DNA from: Dehalobacter sp. DCA
Lineage (GTDB): Bacteria; Bacillota; Desulfitobacteriia; Desulfitobacteriales; Syntrophobotulaceae
Length of the DNA: 64,000 nt
Reading direction: 5' to 3'
Assembly: GCF_000305775.1 (NCBI RefSeq)
Contig: NC_018866.1
Span: forward strand, 1,798,001 to 1,862,000
This document shows, piece after piece, positions 1 through 8,200 of this stretch; within the stretch, counting starts at the first letter, position 1, and each line of letters opens with the position of its first letter. Under the pieces are notes generated by a model. That model had not been told where the DNA came from, made no database searches, and worked only from the letters and a program-made list of their open reading frames with translations. The position numbers and the translations under genes were made by a program.

Positions 1-48
1 GGTGATTCTTTTAAAATTCCTTATTTCTTCATCAGTATATTTAGCCAC
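1..48 (-). CDS. Partial gene, N-terminus only (runs off left edge)
   Basis: A GTG start at 48 follows a near-perfect Shine-Dalgarno GGAGGTGG on the minus strand (about 53-60) with eight-base spacing. It opens a frame of 16 codons (VAKYTDEEIRNFKRIT) that leaves the window. The reading frame is open to the edge, and the ribosome-binding site is what supports it. It is divergent from the small HTH gene at 183. The product cannot be identified from 16 residues. By position it should be a further prophage gene. Confidence 0.5.
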   Translation of the reverse strand, partial: MAKYTDEEIRNFKRIT

Positions 49-182
49 CTTTTCCACCTCCAAACCGTTTATATTTTTATAATTTGTATTCTAGGCTAAA
101 TTCCTGGTCGATGTAAGGTAAACAATGTCGAAGGAAAAAAAAATATGACATATGCATCTATACAAAACTGATCCTTTTCCTC

Positions 183-392
183 ATGAACAGAATTAAACAA
201 CGGCTCCACGAATTAAATATGACCCAGGAAGAACTTGCTTTAATTATTGGGATACCTCAGTCGGAAGTAAGTCGGATCGCCGCCGAAAAAAGGCCTGATC
301 TTACATTGAGAACCGCGTCTAAAATATCTATTGCTCTCGGTGGGACTGTCGAATACATATTCCCGGACTACTTTAAAGATTGCCTAAAATAA
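183..392 (+). CDS. Small XRE-family (Cro/CI-type) DNA-binding protein
   Basis: A 69-residue protein that is almost entirely a helix-turn-helix domain: RIKQRLHELNMTQEELALIIG, then IPQSEVSRIAAEK as recognition segment, then a third helix in TLRTASKISIALG. This is the XRE/HipB-like fold. It probably binds an operator near its own promoter. No clear Shine-Dalgarno precedes the ATG, so translation may be weak or leaderless. It is one of the few plus-strand genes in the prophage and is divergent from the partial gene at the left edge, an arrangement typical of a regulator and its target. A plus-strand terminator lies at 569-608. Function beyond DNA binding is inference. Confidence 0.7.
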   Translation: MNRIKQRLHELNMTQEELALIIGIPQSEVSRIAAEKRPDLTLRTASKISIALGGTVEYIFPDYFKDCLK

Positions 393-474
393 GCCAAAAA
401 TACCTCCTTCATATTTGCCCTGTAAGGCGTTAAAAAGTAAGGGTAGGGATATATGCACCCTAGAAAATAAGAAA

Positions 475-494
475 AGCCCGGAGTGATCCGGGCT
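475..494 (-). terminator. Rho-independent terminator
   Basis: Perfect 8-bp stem (AGCCCGGA/TCCGGGCT) with a 4-base loop. On the minus strand it is followed by TTTCTTATTTT. It is the best candidate end for the transcript that carries the 873-2135 gene. Confidence 0.7.
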
Positions 495-524
495 GAAGTT
501 ATTATCTATTCATATATTTACTAT

Positions 525-821
525 TTATACCTTTTTATGGTAATATATTACAAACGACATATATTGAAGACGGAACTCTAAAATAAATAGAAGGGGTTCC
601 GTCCTTTTTGTATTAATAAGCAGAACTCCGGCCCCAACAACCCAGACCGGATTTCTGCTTCCAGCGGCGCTCTGACCGATATACGGAATATTAAGGTCAT
701 CGACACACTATAATATATGCTTTGTCCTCAGTAAGGTTACAGGGCTTTGTACAGCCAAAAACGGATAATCCTGATCCGCTCCAGGAAGGTAGCGAGAACC
801 CGCCATTAGCTGATCGCGCAT
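525..821 (-). pseudogene. Small reading frame interrupted by an in-frame amber codon
   Basis: On the minus strand an ATG at 821, preceded by AAAGG six bases upstream, opens 37 codons ending in a TAG at 708-710. The same frame then stays open for about 60 more codons to a TAA at 525. The two halves have ordinary codon composition (for example LPGADQDYPFLAVQ before the stop and VDDLNIPYIGQSAAGSRN after it), so one interrupted gene is possible. It could equally be a chance frame overlapping structured DNA. No homology is recognised. It lies downstream of the STAS-ATPase gene, before the terminator at 475-494. Confidence 0.25.
569..608 (+). terminator. Rho-independent terminator
   Basis: Stem GACGGAAC (569-576) pairs with GTTCCGTC (596-603), and CTTTTTG follows on the plus strand. 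It would end transcription from the 183-392 regulator. The rest of 393-872 holds two more hairpins (one at about 616-661) and the small interrupted frame described separately, with no confident gene. Confidence 0.6.
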
Positions 822-872
822 GGCTGGCCTTTATATAAATCCGATCTTTGAAAAAGAGAAAACTTATGGATA

Positions 873-2135
873 TTAAGAAAAGTCTTTTACCATAGTAATT
901 TGGCCAGGGTCAAAACTCTGTGCAATCCTTTGATTAATAGCAACATCAATAATATTTTTGCATAGTGGATTTACTTGAATAAGTTTGACGAATCTAGAAA
1001 AGTCCAGTATTCCAAATTTTACAGCCAATTTCCCAAAAAGCTCGTCCGCAAATGACGATGAGAGAACTCCAACTTCTGACATGTTAATACTGACAGCAAA
1101 TCCAGGATTTTGTTTCATTAGATTTATGACGAGATTCCTAATCCGTTCTCCAGTTGGACGATTTCCAAAATTGGAAGCATAATCATGGAGATTAAAAACT
1201 AAATCGCCCTTTTCATCTTCATACATAGTTTCAAAAATATTTATTGGGTTATGCCCCCATAATGCTTTCGGTAAATCAATTGGTTTTTCAGTATTAAACT
1301 GTAAATCTACCATGGTACCGTAAGTCGGCGGAAAATGCCTTTGTGATTTTATTCTTCCACCGTTTACATACACAGTGCCTTTACCTGAATATATACTTAA
1401 AGAACTTTCACTAGCTTGTGCAATTGCTACAGTACCTGCAAGTCCATTTCCCTGACCATTCGCTGGATTACTAGTTATCCCCTTTTTAATAGAGTGTTCT
1501 ATTAAAAACCTATCTGACTCAATTTCTGGAAAAACTTTTTTCATATTATGCGGGATTCCGACTCCTGAATCACACACAATTATTGACATCATATGTCTAT
1601 CTTTATTTATTAGCACTTGAAGCCATCCAACCTTTACCCCTGCATGAACCAAAATATTTCCAGCTATTTCATTTAAGGCCCATTCAAAAGCTTGAGGTAC
1701 TCCGTCTGCAAAAACTAATTGTTGTAAACAAACTCCTATTGCGCCATTTATTACCTCATTTAGTTCCTCATCATTTCTGAAAGAATGTAACGCAAAATTT
1801 TGATACCTATTACCATGTGGAAAATCATATTTTTCCGGATCTAAGTAGTGTAGCCAGCCCAGTCTTTCGGCATATCCAGTTGTTTCTCTATCTTTAGGTG
1901 GAATTACTTGAATTACAGTACCTCTTGTATTCTTTAGTCTATCCATCTCCGCTATCAAAGGAACTACTCCATTTGGATAAATCAATCTCACTTTACTAAG
2001 ATCAAGGATAATCTGATCATATTTTTCATTTACTGTGAGCTGATAAAACTTTTTCTTAAGATCAACGACATTAACCCATCCTAATTTATCCCCGTATAAT
2101 CCAACAACATTATTCTGCGCGTATGCAAAAGACAT
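873..2135 (-). CDS. Three-domain STAS / GHKL-ATPase / STAS-like (DUF4325) protein
   Basis: 420 residues. Residues 1-110 resemble a STAS or anti-anti-sigma fold (YDQIILDLSKVRLIYPNGVV). Residues about 140-290 form a histidine-kinase-like ATPase: N box EWALNEIAGNILVHA, G1 DSGVGIP, G2 GQGNGLAG. Residues about 330-410 match the STAS-like DUF4325 pattern (SINMSEVGVLSSSFADELFGKL). No kinase phospho-acceptor His domain or membrane segment is seen. The start is fixed by AGGAGGGG ten bases upstream. The gene has its own promoter at 2167-2195, just after a terminator, so it is transcribed apart from the phage late operon, as expected for prophage cargo. Fusing an anti-sigma-type ATPase to STAS domains suggests a partner-switching sensor or a defence role. 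The function is inference. Confidence 0.75.
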   Translation of the reverse strand: MSFAYAQNNVVGLYGDKLGWVNVVDLKKKFYQLTVNEKYDQIILDLSKVRLIYPNGVVPLIAEMDRLKNTRGTVIQVIPPKDRETTGYAERLGWLHYLDPEKYDFPHGNRYQNFALHSFRNDEELNEVINGAIGVCLQQLVFADGVPQAFEWALNEIAGNILVHAGVKVGWLQVLINKDRHMMSIIVCDSGVGIPHNMKKVFPEIESDRFLIEHSIKKGITSNPANGQGNGLAGTVAIAQASESSLSIYSGKGTVYVNGGRIKSQRHFPPTYGTMVDLQFNTEKPIDLPKALWGHNPINIFETMYEDEKGDLVFNLHDYASNFGNRPTGERIRNLVINLMKQNPGFAVSINMSEVGVLSSSFADELFGKLAVKFGILDFSRFVKLIQVNPLCKNIIDVAINQRIAQSFDPGQITMVKDFS

Positions 2136-2166
2136 TTTCTTTACACCCCTCCTAATCTATACCAAT

Positions 2167-2195
2167 ATTTTAGCTTAATTTCTAACTTTTTACAA
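2167..2195 (-). promoter_or_regulatory. Sigma-A promoter of the STAS-ATPase gene
   Basis: On the minus strand, -35 TTGTAA (2190-2195) and -10 TAAAAT (2167-2172) are separated by 17 bases. They lie about 30 bases upstream of the ATG at 2135 and directly after the hairpin at 2203-2225. A second possible pair (TTGACT at 2324-2329, TATATT at 2300-2305, spacing 18) lies upstream of that hairpin. Confidence 0.6.
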
Positions 2196-2202
2196 AATAA
2201 AA

Positions 2203-2225
2203 ACAGCCCCATTTCGTAGGGCCGT
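2203..2225 (-). terminator. Hairpin with T-tract
   Basis: ACAGCCC (2203-2209) pairs with GGGCCGT (2219-2225) with one mismatch. On the minus strand the run TTTTTATTTT follows. It insulates the 873-2135 gene from upstream transcription. A smaller hairpin (CGGAG/CTCCG) is nearby at about 2235-2249. Confidence 0.55.
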
Positions 2226-2386
2226 TTTCGTGACCGGAGTAATCTCCGATAAAAAGGAAACTAGTTCTTTACTGAACTTATTATTTATTTTGTACTATAA
2301 ATATATGCTTTATACCACTGGTTAGTCAACATATTTTTTAAAAATATTAATAAAATCTTTGATCTTTAGAAAAATGCGGCAAAAAA

Positions 2387-2412
2387 GCCCCGAAGGATCT
2401 CTCCCTCGGGGC
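2387..2412 (-). terminator. Terminator of the phage late operon
   Basis: GCCCCGA (2387-2393) pairs with TCGGGGC (2406-2412), with extra pairs inside, and TTTTTT follows on the minus strand. It sits just after the stop codon of the last lysis gene (2422) and so marks the end of the long minus-strand late transcript. Confidence 0.75.
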
Positions 2413-2421
2413 CTTTTCACA

Positions 2422-2793
2422 TTACATTGTTATTTCTGGTGTGGGTGTTACAGATTCGGTACGTGTTACCGTATTCCAATCTTTCTTAAATTCGTTTACA
2501 GCTGCTTCAACCAATGATGTCCATTGCTCATCCGTCAGCTTAATCCCATGCTGTGACGCCATACTTTTAACGGTGTTAAACGCGAGCTGGAATTTGTCGG
2601 CGTTTGCGAGTCCGCTTTGCTGGGCAAATTTAACCGCAATACCGGCAATGTTCTTAGCGATTTCAATCTGCTTTGCGGTCAAATGCTTTTTAATTAGCGA
2701 TACCAAATAAGCACCGACAAAAGGAATGACAATAGTAATGACAATCTGTAATAGCTCGTTTAATAGAGCTTGAATTAAGGCTTGAGTATCCAT
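2422..2793 (-). CDS. Phage holin, LLH family
   Basis: 123 residues with one N-terminal hydrophobic segment (about 12-34, LLQIVITIVIPFVGAYLVSLI) followed by a charged helical tail (KKHLTAKQIEIAKNIAGIAVKFAQQSG). This matches the LLH/Phage_holin_6 type of small lysis proteins. It would permeabilise the membrane so that the endolysin encoded just upstream reaches the wall. GGAGG precedes the ATG at 2793. It is the last gene of the late operon. A second, unrelated holin-like protein is encoded at 3502-3903, so one of the two may be a spanin-like helper or antiholin. Family assignment is by pattern, and the division of roles is inference. Confidence 0.75.
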   Translation of the reverse strand: MDTQALIQALLNELLQIVITIVIPFVGAYLVSLIKKHLTAKQIEIAKNIAGIAVKFAQQSGLANADKFQLAFNTVKSMASQHGIKLTDEQWTSLVEAAVNEFKKDWNTVTRTESVTPTPEITM

Positions 2794-2829
2794 GATATAC
2801 CTCCATAAAAAATACCGCTCTCAGGCGGC

Positions 2830-3498
2830 TTATTTACACAGCTCTAAAGTTTTCCTTGCCGTATCAAACCGGTCTGTACCTACGATGTTTGTAGTGTTCT
2901 GGATCGGCTTGACAGGGCTGCCTATAACATAGGCATGTTCTACATTGGCGAGATCGCCCGGAGCCGTCAGCGCCCTTCTCTCGGCCTTTAAAAATCGCGC
3001 GAGGTAAGCAGCAGCCATTTCATCATCACCAGGGCTACTAAAAATAACTTCCGGTATCATGATCGGTTTATCCTGGACCGGTCCGCGCTGATTAAGTATC
3101 CCTAAGAAATTAGATGCGTTGATGTCATTGCGATTAGTCCATGGAGCAACTCTGACTTCAAAATGCAGATGTACGCCGGTACTGTTGCCGGTAGTCCCCA
3201 TGACTCCGATCTGCTGACCTTCCTTGACTGCTGCGCCCTGACTGACGAGAACTTTCGATAAGTGAGCATGGACCACGTCGTATTTTCCAGCATATCTCAG
3301 GATGATATAATTACCCCATCCTGCCGGGTCCCAACCGACTTTAAGCACGGATGCATCTCTAAAGGCGCATACAGGGACGTATTGACCGTCTGCGCCGATG
3401 AAATCAACTCCGGTATGATAACCTTTGGTGTATTTGATTTTGCACAGTGGGTCCTTGTAGCAGTTTGTTATTTTAGCATTTTTAACTGGCATAGCCAT
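2830..3498 (-). CDS. M23-family endolysin with CWB2-like C-terminus
   Basis: 222 residues, without a signal peptide. Residues about 20-130 form a LytM/M23 zinc metallopeptidase: GYHTGVDF supplies the first His/Asp ligands and HLHFEV the HxH motif. This class cuts peptidoglycan cross-bridges or stem peptides. The C-terminal 90 residues (with VEHAYVIGSPVKP and VGTDRFDTARKTL) look like part of a clostridial cell-wall-binding type 2 repeat, which would anchor the enzyme to the wall. The start is supported by GGAGGGG eight bases upstream of the ATG at 3498. It lies between the two holin genes. Because it lacks a signal, it should need a holin for export. Confidence 0.85.
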   Translation of the reverse strand: MAMPVKNAKITNCYKDPLCKIKYTKGYHTGVDFIGADGQYVPVCAFRDASVLKVGWDPAGWGNYIILRYAGKYDVVHAHLSKVLVSQGAAVKEGQQIGVMGTTGNSTGVHLHFEVRVAPWTNRNDINASNFLGILNQRGPVQDKPIMIPEVIFSSPGDDEMAAAYLARFLKAERRALTAPGDLANVEHAYVIGSPVKPIQNTTNIVGTDRFDTARKTLELCK

Positions 3499-3501
3499 AG
3501 C

Positions 3502-3903
3502 CTATTCCCCTCCTTTCTCCTGTAGTTGGGCTAACACCTTTTTGATCGGCGGCGGTAACGGCACCCTAAGAATACCGAGATTTTCAGTTATTGATATTCC
3601 TTCCCTGGCAATATAGAAATAAAGAGCCATCATCCGGAAGATCGGCTCATCGTTTCCCAGCAACTGATCTAGCATGACGGCAATTGCTATGACCATAATT
3701 ATGATCCCTTTTCTGATTCCACCCCAGAACATAACCTCGCTGTCAACCTTATGTGTCTTTACTGCCCCCAGGAACCCCGTAATGTAATCGATAACCATAA
3801 AAGCAATAAGCACGCGCAATGCTACATCCCACCCTCCCAGCCAGTAGCTTATGAATGTTCCGACCGTAGCCACAATTGCGCTGAAACTATATTCTTTTTC
3901 CAA
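3502..3903 (-). CDS. Phage holin, toxin-secretion/lysis (holin 4) family
   Basis: 133 residues with three to four hydrophobic segments (about 9-25, 30-48, 65-85, 88-105) and the family signature DYITGFLGAVKTHKV ... WGGIRKGI. This is typical of the TcdE/UtxA/phage phi29-like holin family. Its gene ends three bases before the endolysin start. It would form the membrane lesion that sets lysis time. Together with the LLH-type protein at 2422 the cassette holds two holin-like proteins around one endolysin. Confidence 0.85.
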   Translation of the reverse strand: MEKEYSFSAIVATVGTFISYWLGGWDVALRVLIAFMVIDYITGFLGAVKTHKVDSEVMFWGGIRKGIIIMVIAIAVMLDQLLGNDEPIFRMMALYFYIAREGISITENLGILRVPLPPPIKKVLAQLQEKGGE

Positions 3904-3918
3904 TGGTTCTCGCCTCCC

Positions 3919-4644
3919 TTATGAAATAAGTTTTAATGATGGCAAAAATGCCAAGTCTTTGATGATCTGGCATTTCGCTTTACATACTTGATAGATTTCT
4001 TTGTAATGGGTTCCCTTTTCCACTTCCAGGGATATAATATTTTCTATGGCTCTTTCGAGGAACTTAATCGCTTCGATGTAAGACAAGGGCAAGTTTTCAC
4101 GCTGTCCGGATTCTATCCCCAGTATCATATTGACCAGTTTAGAATAGGCCATGTACAGTTTACCGGCGTTCTGGCTGCCTTGAGATTCTACCAATGGGAT
4201 AAGTTTAGTTAAGATTACGTCAGTTTCTTCACGGCGGACTTGTTTGCCGTCCAATCTCGCTTGTTGCCACTCTGCTGATTTCTTTTCCCTGATGTAATCT
4301 TCCATTGCGTTGAAAGCATTGATGTATTTTATTTTCCACTTCAATGCTTCCTTGCCATTAAACCCCATAGCGAGAATGGAAAATCCATCCCTAGTAATTA
4401 AATATTCAGCTCTAGTTTCGCCTTTTGAGTCCTTGTATTCAGAAGGAATAAAGTAACGAAGTGTATTTACACTTGGTTCGAAGTCATCGAGTATACCGTT
4501 AACGTGTTTGCCGTTCCTGTCATATCCATGGATTCTTTTTAATACTTCTGCATGATCTTTATTAAATCTTTCTGCTATCTTTCGGCTACTAACAAGTGCC
4601 CTTTCTTTTTTAGAAATGATTCCTAGTGTTAAAAATTCGTTCAT
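3919..4644 (-). CDS. Rha-family phage regulatory protein
   Basis: 241 residues. Residues about 12-120 match the pRha domain: LVSSRKIAERFNKDHAEVLKRI, then EYLITRDGFSILAMGFNGKEALKWKIKYINAFNAME. The C-terminal half is helical, of the type found in Rha proteins that lack an ORF6N/ANT domain. Rha proteins of lambdoid phages interfere with phage growth in hosts lacking integration host factor and are treated as regulators or DNA-binding proteins. Here the gene sits between tail and lysis genes, a place often taken by accessory genes. AGGAGG precedes the ATG at 4644. The precise role is unknown. Confidence 0.75.
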   Translation of the reverse strand: MNEFLTLGIISKKERALVSSRKIAERFNKDHAEVLKRIHGYDRNGKHVNGILDDFEPSVNTLRYFIPSEYKDSKGETRAEYLITRDGFSILAMGFNGKEALKWKIKYINAFNAMEDYIREKKSAEWQQARLDGKQVRREETDVILTKLIPLVESQGSQNAGKLYMAYSKLVNMILGIESGQRENLPLSYIEAIKFLERAIENIISLEVEKGTHYKEIYQVCKAKCQIIKDLAFLPSLKLIS

Positions 4645-4844
4645 TTTTGTTCCTCCTTAGTTTTCGGTTCTGACAACTGTAAACCCTATGGATTTTAAGT
4701 AGTCAGAATATTAAATTAAAGAAAGCTCGGTTATGATGGCCAAGCTTTCAAGGAGGCTGGCGGGGCTATCATCACGACAGGCCCAAATAAAAAGACAGGA
4801 TTGTAATTTCCTGCCATTGTTGGTAATATGAACTTGGTGATTGT

Positions 4845-4955
4845 ATGAAACCTATGGTTCTTTTAGGAATATCTTTCTTATTGGCTGGTATAGCTTATAT
4901 TACGGGTAATGATACGTGGTTTTATGTTGGGGTTGGAGTGAGGAAATATGATTGA
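4845..4955 (+). CDS. 36-residue single-pass membrane peptide
   Basis: An ATG at 4845 opens a 36-codon frame whose product begins MKPMVLLGISFLLAGIAYITG, a single hydrophobic helix, and ends at 4955, overlapping the start of the next plus-strand gene by eight bases. The ribosome-binding site (TGGTGA) is weak, and translation may be coupled to the downstream gene. It lies antisense to the phage late operon. No homolog is recognised. The upstream stretch 4645-4844 contains a short hairpin (AAAGCT/AGCTTT) and no convincing gene. Confidence 0.4.
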   Translation: MKPMVLLGISFLLAGIAYITGNDTWFYVGVGVRKYD

Positions 4956-5202
4956 CAAGATAAAAGATTTTTATGATTTTCACAAAAATGGTATAGACAC
5001 AGTTCTGGGATTTATAATATTTTTAACATATTTCCCCGTAATAGCCATAATAAAAGAATACAATAACACCTTATTATGCATAATATTAAGTGTTTATATT
5101 ATTTTCATAACATTAAAATTTGCAATAGAGTTGTTTAAAGTTATTGATAAACAATTAGAAGAACATTACACTAAGCAAAGAAAATTGAGAGAATTAGAAT
5201 AA
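4948..5202 (+). CDS. Two-helix membrane protein, candidate superinfection-exclusion cargo
   Basis: 84 residues with two hydrophobic helices (about 16-35, VLGFIIFLTYFPVIAII, and 41-64, LLCIILSVYIIFITLKFAIEL) and a charged C-terminal tail of about 20 residues (QLEEHYTKQRKLRELE). GAGTGAGG lies seven bases before the ATG. It is transcribed opposite to the late operon, overlaps a 36-residue membrane peptide gene and ends in its own terminator, so the pair is an independent cassette within the prophage. Small membrane proteins in this setting are often lysogenic-conversion or exclusion proteins. That role is inference, and no family is recognised. Confidence 0.6.
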   Translation: MIDKIKDFYDFHKNGIDTVLGFIIFLTYFPVIAIIKEYNNTLLCIILSVYIIFITLKFAIELFKVIDKQLEEHYTKQRKLRELE

Positions 5203-5230
5203 GAGCAGAAGAGTTGATGCTTCTGCTCTT
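5201..5230. terminator. Bidirectional terminator
   Basis: AAGAGCAGAAG pairs with CTTCTGCTCTT around an 8-base loop, and ATTTTTTG follows on the plus strand. It ends the plus-strand membrane cassette. Its right arm overlaps the stop codon region of the 5229-8720 minus-strand gene. Confidence 0.75.
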
Positions 5231-8200
5231 ATTTTTTGAGTAAATCGTTTTTAGTAAGGTCATAATTTTTACGTACAAGTTTGCTCATGAGTTCTACTTT
5301 CTTTTCCTCTGTTCCATTCTCATAAAGAGGATCGGCGAGTAGATTTTTAATACCATCGTAATTTTTTTGCCCCATATTGCGTTGAAAGTTGGTTAATTGT
5401 TGTGGCGTAAGAACTATTTTTTTACCACCAGATGAGAAATTTCTTGGTGCAACTTTAGGTAATATATCTGTTTCTTTTGTTAATTTATACAACCTTGCAA
5501 CCTCTAATATTACCGGATCGCTTGTTTTTTTCTTTGAGTATCCTGGATTTAAAAACTGTTGAATTCCTCTTGGCAATCCTCCGCTTTGAGATTGTTCGCG
5601 CCCAAATACATCAAGGTTTGGTTGCAATGTCTTTGAGGCCACCGGTGTTTTTGCAATAAATGTATTTGCCATCTGTTTTAATTGATTGGGGTCGTACGTA
5701 CTACGTTTGGTATCATCTGCCGTTCTCGCCCCTTGCCCAAATAATGTCGGGAAGGCTTGGCTTATATAGTCGGATGGTAGGGATAGCAAAGATTCTGAAA
5801 CACTGCCGTACCCACCCCCTAAGAGGTCTTGAATATTTTGCATCATCGTAAGATTGAAAATTGTCTCTGCTCCTGTAGTGACGGCACTTTGCGCAGCGTT
5901 TAAAGCTCTTGTAAAACCATCTAGCCCCTCTTCTCCTTCTGATTTGCGTGCAGATTTTTCTAATGATTCATACACAGCAACGCCCATTGCAAAAGGTACG
6001 GATATGGGCTGTGCCCAATCGTAGGTATAACTTCCGAGAGGCGTGCTGATAGAATATGCTTGTTCCCCAAGTTGGCTTAGTATAGCTTCAGCGTTTTTAC
6101 TAGATTCTTTTTCGCCTCTAGCCCATCCCATACTTGCAAGTAAAAATCCAAGTGACGCTATTCCGGTGCCCACCATGCCCTTGGCTAAGTCCTCAATAAC
6201 ATCATTTGCTGATTTCCCTTTTGCTTTTGAGTACAAAGCTTTGATTAAGCCTGCCGGGGAGTATTCTACTGCTCTTTGCATGATATTAGCCGGTGTTTTG
6301 CTAAAAGGTATGGCTATATCAGTCGCTTTACCAATGATCCCGCCTTTTCTTTTTAATCCCTGGATTGTATCGGATAACCAGTTAGCTTGTCTGAATGTGG
6401 CTTCCCACGCTCTACGCCGTGCATAGTTTTTAGCTGCGTCTGTTACTGCGGTCATCTTATTCGCGCTCATGTACTGGCCTAATGCGTCCGTATAAGCGCG
6501 TTTCATAAATACAGCGTCTTCAAAATTTAAGGTGTCTTTGCTTAGATTATCCAAAAAATCAAGTGCATTATTGTTGAAGATTCTTTTATCTCTATTTAAC
6601 ATTCCAAATTTTAGGTTTTCAAGATCCCAGCGCCCGGACTTCATCAAGTCGGTTTTATTGGATTCCCACTCTTTATTAACAGTATTAACAAGGTTCTTGT
6701 CTTTGCTCCATCCTATAGATTTAGTCCTCTGCCCTTCTGGAAGTCTTGCAACACGCTCCAAAGATGCCGCCATAGTGTCAGCAGTCTTGCGTGTTACAGA
6801 CATTATAGCGTTTCCCACGGTGTTTCTAATGTGGGTTTTAGGATTTAACAACATAGCAATCCTACGCCATGTGTCAAATTTTTCAAGATTAGATACCGGG
6901 ATTTGATCTTGGATCCTAGTATAAATATCTTCCATAATTTGTTCGCGTCCAGCCGAATCTGATTTATTCCAATTGTTAATTATTTTGATTTCGTCATCGG
7001 TCAATTGGATATCTGGCCACTTGCCGCCGTACTGTTGCTTACCCTGTTGATTCAGCTTATTAAGCTGACGGTCAACAAATACCCTAAAGGCTCCAGGGTC
7101 CTCGGCATTTCTTAAAATTCTAGCTGCCTGGGAAAATTGCCCGGCCTGAGTAAGTTTTTCCGACACATCGGCAATAATCTTCCTTGATCCGGCTATTTCT
7201 CCACGATTTACAGCTTCGTTTGCCAACATGCGAGCCAAGGGAATATCATCAGCGCGGAATGAGTCTGAGGACAGAGAGTTATTCCATTTTTCTAATGCTA
7301 CTTCGTAACCTTCATTAAATCTTTTTTGTGCGCTTTCTAATGTTTTTTTGTTTCCTAACTGTTCATAAACTAAGGGATCTTTAGTAACGCTGTCACGAAT
7401 TTCATCTTTCATATTCGCATCAGTACGAACATTACGCCCGAATCCACGTTCTTTAAACCCCTCTGCTATGACGGGTTCAGGAATAGGCTTGCCGGGCTGC
7501 TTTGCTTTTGCTGCTTCTCCATACATTGTTACAGTTTCAGATTCTGGCCTTTCAATCTTCAAGTCCATGATATTTGGTGTAAGATTAGATTCACCAGTAG
7601 AAATGCTGGGCGTTTCTTTCCTGAGTAAATCATTCTTTCTGAATTCAATGTTCGTCACCGGCGTTTCAATTTTAGCATCCGCATACTTTGCCAAGTCTTT
7701 CGGCGTAAATGTAGTATTTTTGACATTCGCAGATGCGTATTTTGGCCTAAGTTCATCTACTTTCAGAGGATTTCCCAGCTTGAAGGATTTCGGTTTTAAG
7801 TCTGGTTTTGGTAACTCTTCAACCCTGGCATTTTTGTACGCGTTCTGTACGTCAGGAATAAAGGTGTTTTCGGGAAGTTTATTCTTTGACAGGTTTCCTA
7901 CGGTTTTCCCTATTCCCTTGCCAAGAACAGGTAATAACGCATTGGTTCCCGCTGCCAATGCAATGTCTTTCCCGGACATCTTTTCATTGTTCGCGAGTGA
8001 ATTTACTGTTTCATATCCAGCCCCGGCTGCTCCCTGTGTAATTGCAGTCTTAGCTAATGGATTCAAAAGAAGATTAGCCGCCTTTGGTGATGCTTTCCCG
8101 ATAAGATTAGCAGCTAAAGGTAAGGTTTTTTCTGCGGCTGTCTCTGCACCTTTATACAACATACTACCGGCTGAAGCTGGCGATCCTTTCCCTCCTGCGG

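Noticed and set aside
721-821. Resemblance of GGAAGGTAGCGAGAACC to the signal recognition particle RNA loop
   Set aside because: Only a short stretch fits. The conserved symmetric loop and long flanking helix are absent, and the stretch reads as a protein frame on the minus strand.
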